Source: Petunia secreta (lineage: Eukaryota; Streptophyta; Magnoliopsida; Solanales; Solanaceae). Taken from it: a stretch of 64,000 nt of DNA. The position numbers and the translations under genes are program-made. The stretch is from NCBI GenBank assembly GCA_029990175.1, contig JARKIP010000033.1:930001-994000 (forward strand), written 5' to 3'. The notes below the pieces were generated by a model. The model was not told where the DNA came from. It worked only from the letters and a program-made list of their open reading frames with translations, and made no database searches. Positions 33,143 through 43,643 of the stretch are shown here, piece after piece. Numbering within the stretch: the first letter of the stretch is position 1; every line of letters begins with the position of its first letter.

Positions 33143-33814
33143 GTGGAGAAACAGAAGGAGAATGAGAAAATAGTTGAGAAGGCCAAAGTAGAAAGTGATG
33201 ACGCCGATAGCTATGTGGAGCCAAGTGACTCTGACACCGATAGTGAGATGGAAAGCAGGAAAAGAAGAAAAAGTTCTGAGGAAGAAGTGGACCGGGTAGC
33301 CTTCATTGCCAGGCACCAGGTGCTCGCTGGCAGCATTCTGCATGATGAGAAGGAGCATCACATGAAACCCTTACTCAGAATGATCAGTGATCAAGGGTGG
33401 TTAAGCTTGTTTGGAAACAAAGACATGATGTTGTTCTCTGATGAGATCAGAGAATTTTATACAAATTGCAGGGTTACAGCCAGGAGAGTGTTTACAATGG
33501 TGAAGGGAGTTGAAATTGAGTTTGGGAGAACTGAGCTGGGGGTGATCCTTGGTGTGCCTGCTGAAGGTTATTGCAGGTACATTAAGCTGAAGTGGCCAAA
33601 GAGGACAGACGGGGTGACTCCTCTTAGTGTGGTCAAGAAATTTTTAGGAAAACTAAATCTCAGGAAAGAAAGGAAAGTGGACAAAAAAGAGACAAAACCA
33701 GCACATCAGCTGCTCTTTAAGTTTGTGCATTGCTTCCTCCTGCCTCGGGGGGAGAGAAACAGTGAAGCAAGTGCTCTGGACTTAACCTATATGGACTTGC
33801 TGGATAGGGGGTAA
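33143..33814 (+). pseudogene. Accessory ORF, part 3 (plant transposon-associated domain)
   Basis: After a charged start, a folded-looking region runs from about 33280 (VDRVAFIARHQVLAGS) through SLFGNKDMMLFSDEIREFY, VKGVEIEFGRTELGVILGVP and HQLLFKFVHCFLLPRG to LTYMDLLDRG. The pattern agrees with what I recall as the 'putative plant transposon protein' domain family (Pfam PF20167-like; not searched). A related copy lies at 55673-56059 on the minus strand in the second SIRE-like element. It stops at 33814 with a frame change. Confidence 0.65.
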
Positions 33815-34290
33815 GAATTAACTTACCTGGTCTGATAATTAGACATATCAAGAGGATTGCAGATACTGACCAAAAGCCACATTCATTAGTGCATTCCTAT
33901 GTCCTTCAGCAAGTTCTAGAGCATTTCGGGGTTCCATTGGAAGCAGGGAAGAAACCCACTGTTCATCAGATGTTTGGGGTTAATGTGCTAAGAAGCTGTG
34001 ACTTCTTCAGGGAAAAGAGAGCTTCCAAGAAACCTATGCAGGTTAAGCAGGAGCAGTCTGATGAAAGCAAGGATTATGGACCTGAGGAGGCAATTACAGC
34101 TGTGAAGGAACTGGAGAGCTATGTTCTCAAGGTAAATACAGAAAATGTTGAAGGATCAAGAAATTGATCAGTTGAAGATAGATTTCCACAAGTATGAGGC
34201 AGAGCTGGTGATGGAGAGGGCCAAAAATACGAAGTACCTTGCGGCACTTATCAAATACTTCAACTTAAAGCCTTGAGCCCCCCTGTTCTA
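33815..34290 (+). pseudogene. Accessory ORF, part 4 (C-terminus with helical tail)
   Basis: Other frames continue the domain: the RIxLPxxIIRHIKRIAD stretch near 33817-33868, then 33889-34167 with SYVLQQVLEHFGVPLE, and a helical, charged end near 34160-34275 (DQLKIDFHKYEAELV). A stop follows at 34275. Together parts 1-4 would make about 740 residues. Confidence 0.6.
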
Positions 34291-34733
34291 CCCCCTGTCC
34301 TTTCTCATAATCCCCATGTGTCCCTTCATAATCTCCTTGATATGTGATGATGTTTAAGACAATTTATTTTCTGTTGTGTACTTCTTAATGGGGGTTCTGC
34401 TGCTGTCACACCCTGGATGATGATTTTAAATTTCTCTTGCTTACTTTTGGATTTGTTCTATGATATTTGGTTCCTTTTGGGCCCTTAGCCTTATTTCTGT
34501 GCGTTTAAATTTTAGCTGACTTGTTGCCCTGTGCTCTAGACTGGATAGTACTAACTGGTTCATGCAGGTATTTTAATCTTTTCGATGATGCCAAAAGGGG
34601 GAAGAAGGAAATATTGGGGTGTTTGTGACCTAACTCATATGTTTTAAAATTTTCAAACTGTTATTCTTGTTCCTGTGTTTTTTGGAAATTTTGTCTATTC
34701 AGGTTCTTTCGCAACATTTGTTTGTCATCATCA
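34291..34733. other. Non-coding 3' region of the SIRE-like element
   Basis: AT-rich, no ORF. Leads into the polypurine tract. Confidence 0.6.
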
Positions 34734-34746
34734 AAAAGGGAGAATT
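34734..34746 (+). other. Polypurine tract of the SIRE-like element
   Basis: AAAAAGGGAGAATT directly before the LTR start TGTTGAG. Confidence 0.75.
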
Positions 34747-35649
34747 TGTTGAGAAATGGTTTTGAAGAATGACAAACACGAAAGACTCAGTGATTCCAGA
34801 GGAGAACCTGGTCCTTCTATAGAAAGGCACGACTGATCGAAAAGATCGGTGGGTTGCAAATCTTTGCGGAACTAGGAATTGTGACGCGTCAACGAGTATG
34901 CATCCTAGTCAGACTAAAAGAGGCGTTACCCAGGCTGTGTCTTCGAAGTACGAATACGAGTTGGACTCGAAGAAGGAAAGAGTCACAAGGAATCTTGTCT
35001 TACCATTATTATAAGGTTTCCTTGTAGGACTCAACTAGAGTTGTGAAGTCCATATAAATACAAGTAGTTGATACAGCCGAAAGTAGTTATTTCACAAACA
35101 GAGAGTTGAGAGCATACAAAGGCGATCCAGCAGCTTTCTACGTGAGATAACTGAAGAAGACAACTGGTGAAGCTAAGTAGTTTGAGTCTAGATATTTTGT
35201 CTAGGTTCTTGAGTTGTAAGTTGTCTTGCTTTGTGCGTTCATTGTCTTTACCTATTAGCGTATCTTAGAAGCAATTGTATTAGGTGAATCTTTGAGAGAT
35301 TACTTTGTAAAGGTAGAGTTTAGCTTTGTTGAGTGATTAGGGTCTAGAGTGTAGTCCCTTGATTACAGAGTCTTGTAATCAGAATCTTGCTCTTGTTGTT
35401 AGTGAATTGAGTTCTAAAATCCCAGAGTGTGGGTCGTGGTTTTTCTCTCTTGAGCAAGGAGTTTTTCACGTAAAATCCTTGTGTTCCTCGTATTTGCGAT
35501 TGGGGTGTGTTGTGGTGTTCAATTGGCAAAACTGTAGAGGCAGGGTTCTTGACTCTGGAGAATCGAGTTCTTGAAACGAAAATTGGTAGACACTATTCAA
35601 TCCCCCTCCCCCCCTTCTAGTGTCCTTAGAAGGTGCATAGATTATAACA
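34747..35649 (+). repeat. 3' LTR of the SIRE-like element
   Basis: Pairs with 24961-25862. Ends ATTATAACA, followed by the GGGGT duplication. TATA box at 35053-35060. Confidence 0.92.
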
Positions 35650-35654
35650 GGGGT

Positions 35655-36075
35655 TATTACCGTCTTCAGAACTAATGGGTTTTCTTTACTCAATTGACTA
35701 AAATCTTGAAATATAGTCTTCGCCGATATTGAGTTATCATTGTAATAATCTCCATGTTTGTACTATAAAGCATGGATTGGGTTCTTATGTTTCCTGTCAA
35801 CGTATGTTGTCATTGTTTTTGGCAAATAAATTGCTTATTGAATGGGCTTTTATAAACCTTTTTTCACTTCAGACTATGTTGATTGTTAATTACCGTGCCT
35901 AAACTTTATAAACTTGGGATTATATCTTCCCAATTGGAGATAAATAATAGAAAAGTCTAAACTAAAAGTCCGAAAACCTACACAAATTGGGTGATTAATG
36001 ATACAAGAATTTGAATTAGAGCTTATTTGGATATTGTTTCCATAATTTCACACTACATTTTCTTCTAGACCTAAT
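35655..36075. other. AT-rich spacer, nothing recognised
   Basis: No gene, repeat or RNA signal seen. Confidence 0.5.
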
Positions 36076-36082
36076 AGTCTTT

Positions 36083-36210
36083 ACAACAACAACAACAATA
36101 TACTCAGTGTTATCTCACAAATGAAGTCTCGGGAGGAGGAGATATATGCAAGCCTTACCCTCACCAAGACAGATGTTGTTTCTAATAGACCCTCGGCTAA
36201 AGAAAAATAT
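36083..36210 (-). mobile_element. SINE 3' fragment (Au-like tail)
   Basis: (AAC)n at 36083-36099, then CAGTGTTATCTCACAAATG and GACCCTCGGCTAAAG at 36190. On the minus strand this is the GCCGAGGGTC ... TTGTTGTTG end that I recall from plant Au-like SINEs. The tRNA-derived 5' part is not visible. Confidence 0.55.
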
Positions 36211-36828
36211 TTTCGAGAATAAGTTTGAAAAATATGTTGAAAAGAAAAACAATATCATGAAAATATTATTATAAAGGAAATACTAACATGAAAATTAAAT
36301 ATAACCGAGGTAGAGTGCAATATCAACCACCACTAACAATAAAGATGAATAATAAGATAGAAATAGAATATATTCAAATAAACTCCCGCTAATATGATAG
36401 AAATCGATTGACTACTATTTAACCATCTACCATAATACTCGACCTCCACGCTTTCCAATTTAACTAGGGTCATGTCCTAGATGATTTAAACATGAGTCAT
36501 GTCTTGTTTAATCACCTCGTCCCAATTCTTTTTCGGTCTACCTCGACCTCTCCGTTGATCCAGTACACAGCATTCGACAATGTATGCAATGGTATATTTT
36601 ATGAAATGATAAAAACAACTTTCATTATTTCCTTTTCCTAAATGAAACCACTTTTGTTTTGACTGATTAATAATAATGCTTAATCCACATGGTTTAAGAT
36701 CCTAGTTGTCATATAATAGTGAACAATATAGGCGAAAGGATAAAGTTAATAGAACTAAACACTACTATATATCTTGTGACCCACTAGAAGACTTAAGTAT
36801 CAGCTTTCAGGTTAAAACCATAAACTAA
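36211..36828. other. AT-rich spacer, nothing recognised
   Basis: No gene seen. Confidence 0.5.
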
Positions 36829-37073
36829 GCTAGCGCTTGGACATAGATTTGGTTGAAACTTTTGAATTTGAATTTTTTGAGCTGAGTTAAAAAATAATTT
36901 TTAGAACTTGAAGTTGTGTTTGAACATAGAATTTACTTGAAAAAATAGTTGAAATTTTGTGACTAGTTTTTCAAATTTCTCAAAAACTGCCCAAAAACAG
37001 CATAAACAAACAATTTTTTACCCAAAAACTCTCAAAAAAATGTCTCCAAAAACTATAAACAAATGGGGGCTAA
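36829..37073. mobile_element. Possible MITE with imperfect terminal inverted repeats
   Basis: Ends read GCTAGCGCTTGGACATAG and, inward from the other side, TAGCCCCCATTTGTTTATAG. The inside is AT-rich with CAAAAACTGCCCAAAAAC repeats, a style common for MITEs in nightshade genomes (recalled). No TSD confirmed. Confidence 0.4.
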
Positions 37074-38220
37074 ATGGATTTAACTAAGCAAAAGTTTTGT
37101 CTCAATTATGCGCATGAAAAGGATAATTAATTGTCCAAAGCCCGACATATAGAAGCTAACTAATGAAGGAAAATGACAAAGAAGAGCAACATGGGGAAAA
37201 TAGTTAAGGGGAAAGAACTACCACAGTCCAAGTCATTGACATGTGAGCATTTTGTTGCCTTAGAGTTAATGAGCCGTCGAAATTTAGTTTTACAGCTTTT
37301 CCGTTGTTTGTTGGGGTAACTTCGACTCACTCATATGAGTTCCATACATTTAGTGATACGTTGAATTCACTTGTAGAGAAATTGACGAGAAAATACTATC
37401 GCACTCGTATATTTGGTGAACAAGTGAATTTTCGTTCGTGAGTAAGTTCTTTATGGACGAAAATGGGGTTGCACAGGTAAATTTAACACAAAAGCAAAAA
37501 ACAGTTTCTCCGATGGTAAATATTTATCCTATCTATGTGAGAAATTATTATCAAAGAAGTTCATTGCAGAATTACAAATCTATACCTTTGACCAAGAAAT
37601 ATGCATTAAAACTTTCTATTAAAAAATGTGGTTAATTATATGTACTCTCTAGGAAGAAGATGCTAACTTCGGATTCTTTCTACAATTACAATGACAATCC
37701 AGTATGAGGACCTACTTTTAATAACCATGTTAGACAATATTGACAGACTCATTAGTTCATTTTTAATTCTTAAACAGAACTAACCCTGTGTTTTTTTTTT
37801 CTTTGGTCTAAGAAAGCACTAAAAAATGGATGGGAAAAACAGCATTGGATACCCCTTTAATGTCTGACCTAATACAAATGATATAGTACAGGACAATAAT
37901 CTGAATTTCTTGTTCTTATGTTCTTGCCGTTATTATTGTTTCTTTTTGCGTTCTTTTTTTTCTTTGTTGGCTTTTTCGTGTTTGTTTTTCCTTGTTATTA
38001 TGTGGTATTCTGCGCCTGAAAATTTTTTAAATCCTAAAATTACTAAAACATACCTGGTCCAGGTCCCTTAATTTAAAAAGTTAGATCTAACTGAACTCAT
38101 TTAAGAAAACAATAAATTAAACTATAAAAGATAAAGCTCAAAAGACAAGAAAAAATTTAGTTAGTTTGATTTCCATCAATGGATTTTGGTCAAAGCTTCA
38201 ATTAGTAGAAAACATTAGTA
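37074..38220. other. AT-rich spacer, nothing recognised
   Basis: A short open frame at 37438-37635 has no domain. No RNA gene seen. Confidence 0.45.
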
Positions 38221-39860
38221 CTGTCAGCGGTCGCACCTTCCCTAAGATAGCGGCACACTATTCGTAGTCCCACCTGACTACAAGTCGACCTGCTCCTCAT
38301 CCCAGGTTTCTTGGTAGTTTGCTTCAGTGGCCTAGCTTCAATTGTGCCGGCCGAAGGTTCTCCCTTGTACGCATCTCATATGCAGAAACTTCAATATGTG
38401 CATGTCTGGGGTTATCTAAGGACCTGTATGTCCTTCGTCAAGCACTAAGTGTCACTCCTGTACACGCAATGCAATCCTTTAGCTTGGCCCTCGACTTGTG
38501 CCCTAGCACTTGGCTATGTTTCGCTCGAGTAAGACAACTCTTAAGCCCTTGGCCCTAGTTATGTGTGTCTTCCAAATGATACCTTCCAATGTCTCCTGAC
38601 ATTAACAAGCGTAGCCCTCGCATCATGCCTCCCTCCTGAGTAGTGCAGCGTCGCCCCACGACTGCATGTCTAGGCCAATGAGCCCTTGCTTGCATGACCG
38701 AACCCTTGCCATGCTCACGAGTCATGAGGCTCGTAATAGCTCCTCAAGTACTCAATCAGCGTAGAGGTCTTTATCTTATCCAAAGACAACCCGAGGAGAT
38801 TAGTCTTTCCTCCCGTCAAGCCTCTGTCGCCCGTTCTGTTCCCAACGTTGGCCTTCTGGCCACACGCTCTCAATAGAGTCGCTTGACTCGTATAGACTTC
38901 TGGAACAATCCTCTGAGATGTCCGGGCAGGCCCTTGAGGTCTTTCCTCAAGGCAGCTCACATGGTGCGACTTTCTGATGAAGTCTACAGGGAGGGCTGGT
39001 AGACTATTACCATGTCTTATAAAGAAAAACCAATGTCTTAGTAGTGGACATCCATTGTCCCGAGAATCATATTGTGGCTTAACTTTCCACTCCGACCTCC
39101 AAAAGAGGTGTCCTTTATTCCTAGAGATTCCTCTTGACTTCCTTCACACCTCCATGAACTTTCATACTATTCCCATTCTCTTGGAGAGATATATAGTCCT
39201 CAGAAGATCAGCATAATTATGATAATGTTACTGATCCTTGGCTATGTTAAGCCCATAGGCAACGAACTCCGAACGACCCCAAACTTGGCAGGCACACTCT
39301 ATAGCATCTTAGGAACATGGCCTTTATGCTATGTTCCAACTTTCCCACTATAGTTCCAAGACGTGCGGCACTGACACTCATTGCCCGCACATAGCTCGCA
39401 CGGCTGAAACTCAGCATGTGTGCAGCTGATCCTTGTCGAGCGTGTTGATAGAACTCACCTAGCACATGCCTAGCTCTCATATAGCTCATGGTAAACACTT
39501 CCATTCAAGCACGCGGTTGACACTCATCCAGCGCATGGCTGGCCCTCGTCCAGCGCACGGCTGACACTCGTACAATGCACGGCTGGCATCCGACGGCGCC
39601 AAGGCATCACAAAGGTGTCGCATGACAATATTAATGGTCCTTTCCATAACATGAGAAAAAATAGTTCCTCTATTTAAAAACGTTTTCGGGACTCTGCCCT
39701 GGGTTGAGACACTGGCCAAACCTGAGGCTCATGTGCGGGGCTTAAATCTACGAGGTATACATCCTAAATGTTGGATGTGCCTCCTGAACACGTCTGCGCT
39801 CAACGCTCAGGGTTAGCCCTATAGTTTCAATGCAAATCGTCTGTCAAATTTTTTAATTAA
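38221..39860. other. GC-richer block of unknown origin, possibly LTR-like
   Basis: About 1.6 kb that differs clearly in composition from both flanks, with many CGC/GCG words and short open frames on both strands (38319-38558, 38715-38960, 39247-39504, 39486-39719), none with a domain. A TTTAAATAG motif on the minus strand near 39670 and the tandem repeat at 39509 would fit a decayed LTR or non-coding part of a Ty3/gypsy element, but no partner copy exists in the window. Confidence 0.4.
39509..39595. repeat. 22-bp tandem repeat, about four units
   Basis: Units 39509-39530, 39531-39552, 39553-39574 and 39575-39595 follow the pattern GCGCACGGCTGACACTCGTC with substitutions. Weaker copies precede it near 39355-39430. 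Confidence 0.8.
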
Positions 39861-40762
39861 TATTATCTCCACATAATTGGTTGAAAATTGCTTGTAGCTC
39901 AAATAATGAGATATAATATTGTATTTATTATAGTTAAAAATATTATGAGCATGAATATCATTTGTACATTTTATTCTGAAAATATATGGTCAAAGTTTAT
40001 ATTATCACTTATTATTGGTCTACATGTCCTATTTCAGTATCACAAATAACTAGAGATCTATTGTTTTTGAAAATTGATAGCAAGTTTGTATTTATTCAAG
40101 AAGATTAATATTTTAAATTATTGTAACAGTAAAGTTTATTGAGTATTTCCTTTAGTTTTTTTAAAAAAATTTATGTTTAATTGTTGAAAAGTAATGCCTT
40201 ATTGTTTATTTGTATCTCATAACAATAACTTTAATAATATACAAATGTGTATACTTGTAAAAAAAAATAGATATTTATTTTTATAAGCTGCTTTTGGTCA
40301 TTTTTAATTTTGTCAATTTTTTTGTGTATTTTCTCTTTTTTCTTTGTAATGATGATATTTTATTTATTTTTAAAATAAAATTATTAAGACCCATGGAGCT
40401 TACGCCTTATGTCTAGGGGCTACTGCATTTCCCCAACTAAGTATAATGTCTTGTCTCACACACTCCCCCCCCCCCCCCCCTTGAACTATAGATTTGATCC
40501 ATACGGATAACCTATAATTATAATAAGCTATTAAACAAAACTATCTTATTAAATGCAAATACTATAGCCATAATGAATCACTCTAACTAACCCAAAAGAT
40601 ATCATGAGGGGTCTGAAGATCTATCATGATAATTTTTGACAAGATACAGAAGTTAAAGCTCAAAAGCTGACAAATGGAAGCTGAAATTAGAAAAAATATT
40701 GAAGTGCCGCTAAAACACATACTAAAATGTAAGAGTAAATGTTTTTATAGGAGGATTAGTAT
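39861..40762. other. AT-rich spacer with a C homopolymer
   Basis: No gene. A 16-base C run lies at 40465-40480. It ends at the LTR of the next Copia element. Confidence 0.55.
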
Positions 40763-40941
40763 TGGGAATACTGTATGTAATATTTGGTTGTAGTTATTTT
40801 AGAAAGTTGTATATAGTTTTGAGAGAATACCTTTAATGTTTTTCCTATTTTTCTAGATACTTTGCTTGGTCACCAAGACATAGGATTTGTATATATTGGT
40901 TTCAATTTATTAAATAGAAGAGGCAGAACATTGATTCTTCA
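40763..40941 (+). repeat. 5' LTR of the short-LTR Copia element
   Basis: TGGGAATACTGTATG ... GATTCTTCA, matches 52923-53102 with roughly 10-15% difference by eye. Confidence 0.8.
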
Positions 40942-40951
40942 GAATCCTATA

Positions 40952-40964
40952 TGGTACCAGAGCC
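40952..40964 (+). other. Primer binding site of the short-LTR Copia element
   Basis: TGGTACCAGAGCC, one base from the tRNA-Met-type site. Confidence 0.8.
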
Positions 40965-40985
40965 ATAACCAAAATAAATTGGGAG

Positions 40986-41674
40986 ATGACTGACAACAAC
41001 AAGAAGAAGAACAGAGACGGAGGCAATGGATCAGGAAGTTACAAAACTCCCATGAATGATCCAACATCTCTATATTATTTGCTTTCAGGAGACCACATAG
41101 GAATTTTCATAACTCCCGTGGTTTTGAAGGGAGACAACTATGACGAATGGGCTAAGGCCGTGAGAAAAACTTTTAAAGCCAAAAAGAAATTGGGTTTTAT
41201 CGATGGAACGATTATAAAAACCCGAAGAAAAAGGACTTAAACTCAATGATTGGTACGCCGTTAATTCGATATTTGTTGCCGGGGTCTTTAACACCATAGA
41301 CCCGACACTTTGTTCTATGATCTCTTATATGGAATCTATTAAAGAACTATGGGAATATTTAAAGGAAATATTCTCAATTGGTAATGACATGAGAATACAC
41401 CAATTGAAAAGCAAACTTGCACCTTGTAAAAAAGAAGTATAGCATGTTGGTGCATACTATGGTAAATTGAAGAGCATGTGGGAAGAACTAATTGGCTACA
41501 CAAAGAATCTGATATGCATATGTGACGGGTGTACGTGTAGGGCAGCGAAGGAATTGGTGCAAGAACGCGAAAAAGAGAAAGTTCATCAATTGTTAATGGG
41601 ACTTGATGATGATGTATTCGGGACTACACGTTCCAACATATTGAGCATGGAACCACTGCCTGCTTTGAATAGAG
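40986..41674 (+). pseudogene. Copia gag, first part
   Basis: Starts MTDNNKKKNRDGG at 40986; TPVVLKGDNYDEWAKAVR and KKLGFIDGTI are the UBN2-type capsid start. After a frameshift near 41220 the reading continues (WYAVNSIFVAGVFNTID, SIKELWEYLKEIFS, KEKVHQLLMGLDDDVF) to the chromovirus insertion in the ALNR stretch at 41674. It resumes beyond the insert. Broken by the frameshift, a stop near 41440 and the insertion. Confidence 0.85.
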
Positions 41675-42422
41675 TGATGCAGCCCGACCACGTGCTGATC
41701 AAGTGATCGATCGACCGAGGAGACCGATGACAAGAAGCCAAGCCAAGCTGCTGCACGATGTGCACGTTCACTTAGCCTGGCCGAAGGAAAATAATTGCTC
41801 CGAAGCTGAGTGGCCGAGCTCAAGAATCGAAGGCATTATCTTTAGATTTGAGCCCGAAGGCAAAGTGACCGAGGACAATGAGCTCGAAGACAATTGAGCG
41901 TCCGAAGGCAACAAGTGTGTTCGAGCAGACAATCGAGAACCGAAGCCAAGGCTTACCGAAGTCAAAGTCTGCCGAACACAATTTAACTCAGCCCTGCGTG
42001 GCTTATTTCTATTTGTCGCCTGTGACCCTTTTACTAGAATACCCTTAATATTTCCTATATAAACCTTGTTTCCTTTCATTGTACGCACCTAGTTTTTGAA
42101 CAATGATAAATTAATGAAAGTGCAGAGCACCTTTCTCTTGTCTCCGTCGTGAGCAAAACCCTGTGAGGGATTTATGGACTTGTGGCTTTCGGTTAATCCG
42201 ATTGAACATTCCTTTTTGATCATTCAGTTTGCAAGAGGCAATGTTCTCTTGAGGATTGTTGCATAGTTAGGGTGATTCTTGTATCCCTTTCGATCGAGCT
42301 TTGAGACAGGTTCCTCACTGTTCTTTCGAAAGAAGCAAGTTTTGTCTTGCTTCTATCTTTTATCTTTCTTGTTTATCTTCCGCGTTTGTGCTTAGCAACT
42401 CCTTCGGGTTTGCATTGCACCA
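41675..42422 (+). repeat. 5' LTR of the chromovirus
   Basis: TGATGCAGCCCGACC ... TTGCATTGCACCA. TATA box at 42056. Confidence 0.95.
42056..42063 (+). promoter_or_regulatory. TATA box of the chromovirus 5' LTR
   Basis: TATATAAA, with CATTGTACGCACC about 20-30 bp downstream as a likely start. The same box lies at 48827-48834 in the 3' LTR. Confidence 0.7.
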
Positions 42423-42425
42423 TCT

Positions 42426-42437
42426 TGGTATCAGAGC
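42426..42437 (+). other. Primer binding site (initiator tRNA-Met)
   Basis: TGGTATCAGAGC, exact, 4 bases after the LTR end. Confidence 0.92.
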
Positions 42438-43643
42438 ACGGTTTGGGCTTGTTTCTACAACCCCAAATCCTGTTCAAGTATCTTTATTTTCGTGCGTTGT
42501 GTCTTTGTTTTCCGTTTCGTGTTCTTGATTTGGTTTTGTTACTGTTGGTGTTGTTATTTTACAAAAAAAAAAAAAAAAAAGTGTTAAAAGAAAATTCAAA
42601 AATTGTATTTGATTGTTGGTTGTTTGGGATAAACAACCATTGATTCATGTTCACCATCGAGTTCCGAATCCAACAAGTGCCCGACGTACCAATTTCGTGA
42701 CTAGGGTTTCTTGGTGAATTTTTGGACTGTTTTGAGCTTTAATGGTGACTGAAAACTCGAACCCCACTGTGTTTGGAAGAAACCGGTGAAGATTGGTGGT
42801 TCTTGAGTGATTTGGGTTTGTTTGTTGCTTGAAAATCGAAGTTCTGAGTTTAAATCATAGTCCGTACACCGGAAAATTGTTACAAAATCGTAACAGTGTA
42901 CGACTCGAACGAGCTGGTTCTTAGCTCGAAGAACTTGAATTGATTTCCTCCGTTGTTGAGACCGGAGTTGAAAAGCAACCCAGATCTGCTGAACATTGTG
43001 GTCAGTGAACCGAAGTTGTTGTGTCCGTACGCCGGAGCAAAGGTCACTGTTCCATTGAAGAAGAAGGGGTAAAGTGTAAACATCAAAAACCCTAGGTGAA
43101 AATTTGTCGGCTGAGAAAAAGGAAAGTGGATAAGGTAAAACCCTATCCGTACCAAGGAGGGACCACTCTTGTACGGACAAGAGTTGGTGTGGCCGAGGAA
43201 GATTCCAAAAGGGAATCAAAGGGTAGATTCTCCTAGGTTCTCACTTTCTTTCGTGTCAAAATTCTAGTTGGTGGATCTTTTGAGTAATTGTCCTACTCGA
43301 GGTCGTACTAACTCTTTTTCAGCTGATAGGAATTCGTGCGAAGGGGTGACCGAAGTCCAAACTTTCGTAGAAATTCTTTTGACTCCCCGAGCTCAGTTAA
43401 AAGCGTCCGTTCCATCGAGTCGAACATCACTTCACTCTTCCCGAAGAGGCAGTGACTATTATCGAACTTGAAGGATCTTAGAGGACAGGTCAATCAGACG
43501 AGCCACTGTTAACAAGTCCTTGAGTGATCAAAAACCGAACCCATAAATTGAGTGGACCCGAGTGCCACCCATCCAAGGTGAGGGAGTGTGTGAGGTGATT
43601 TCTAACCCTAACATTTGTTTGATCTTTGACTTGTGCAGGTACC
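42438..43643 (+). other. 1.2-kb leader of the chromovirus
   Basis: No ORF of note. An 18-base A run lies at 42563-42580. A TTGTGCAG/GT acceptor-like string sits 9 bp before the gag ATG, so splicing of the leader is possible but unsupported. Packaging signals would be expected here. Confidence 0.6.

Larger units (their letters stand above)
24961..35649 (+). mobile_element. Ty1/Copia LTR retrotransposon, SIRE/Maximus-like, 10.7 kb
   Basis: LTRs 24961-25862 and 34747-35649 (about 0.9 kb, start TGTTGAGAAA), flanked by a perfect TSD GGGGT (24956-24960 and 35650-35654). Order: primer site, gag (with a second gag N-terminal domain), protease, integrase, reverse transcriptase, RNase H in Copia order, then 2.2 kb with further same-strand ORFs, polypurine tract and 3' LTR. 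Stops and frameshifts break most parts. Length and the extra coding region after RNase H fit the SIRE/Maximus group, whose members often carry an env-like ORF in this place. Confidence 0.9.

Noticed and set aside
32625..33224. 199-residue Ser-rich frame on the minus strand
   Set aside because: Antisense of the Glu/Lys-rich accessory ORF; composition is explained by the codons on the + strand.
37438..37635. 65-residue frame in the spacer
   Set aside because: No domain, no flanking gene structure; expected by chance in AT-rich DNA.
38319..39719. Five open frames in the GC-rich block
   Set aside because: They lie on both strands with no domain or consistent codon signal.
40465..40480. 16-base C run as a functional site
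   Set aside because: Simple homopolymer; could also be a sequencing or assembly artefact.
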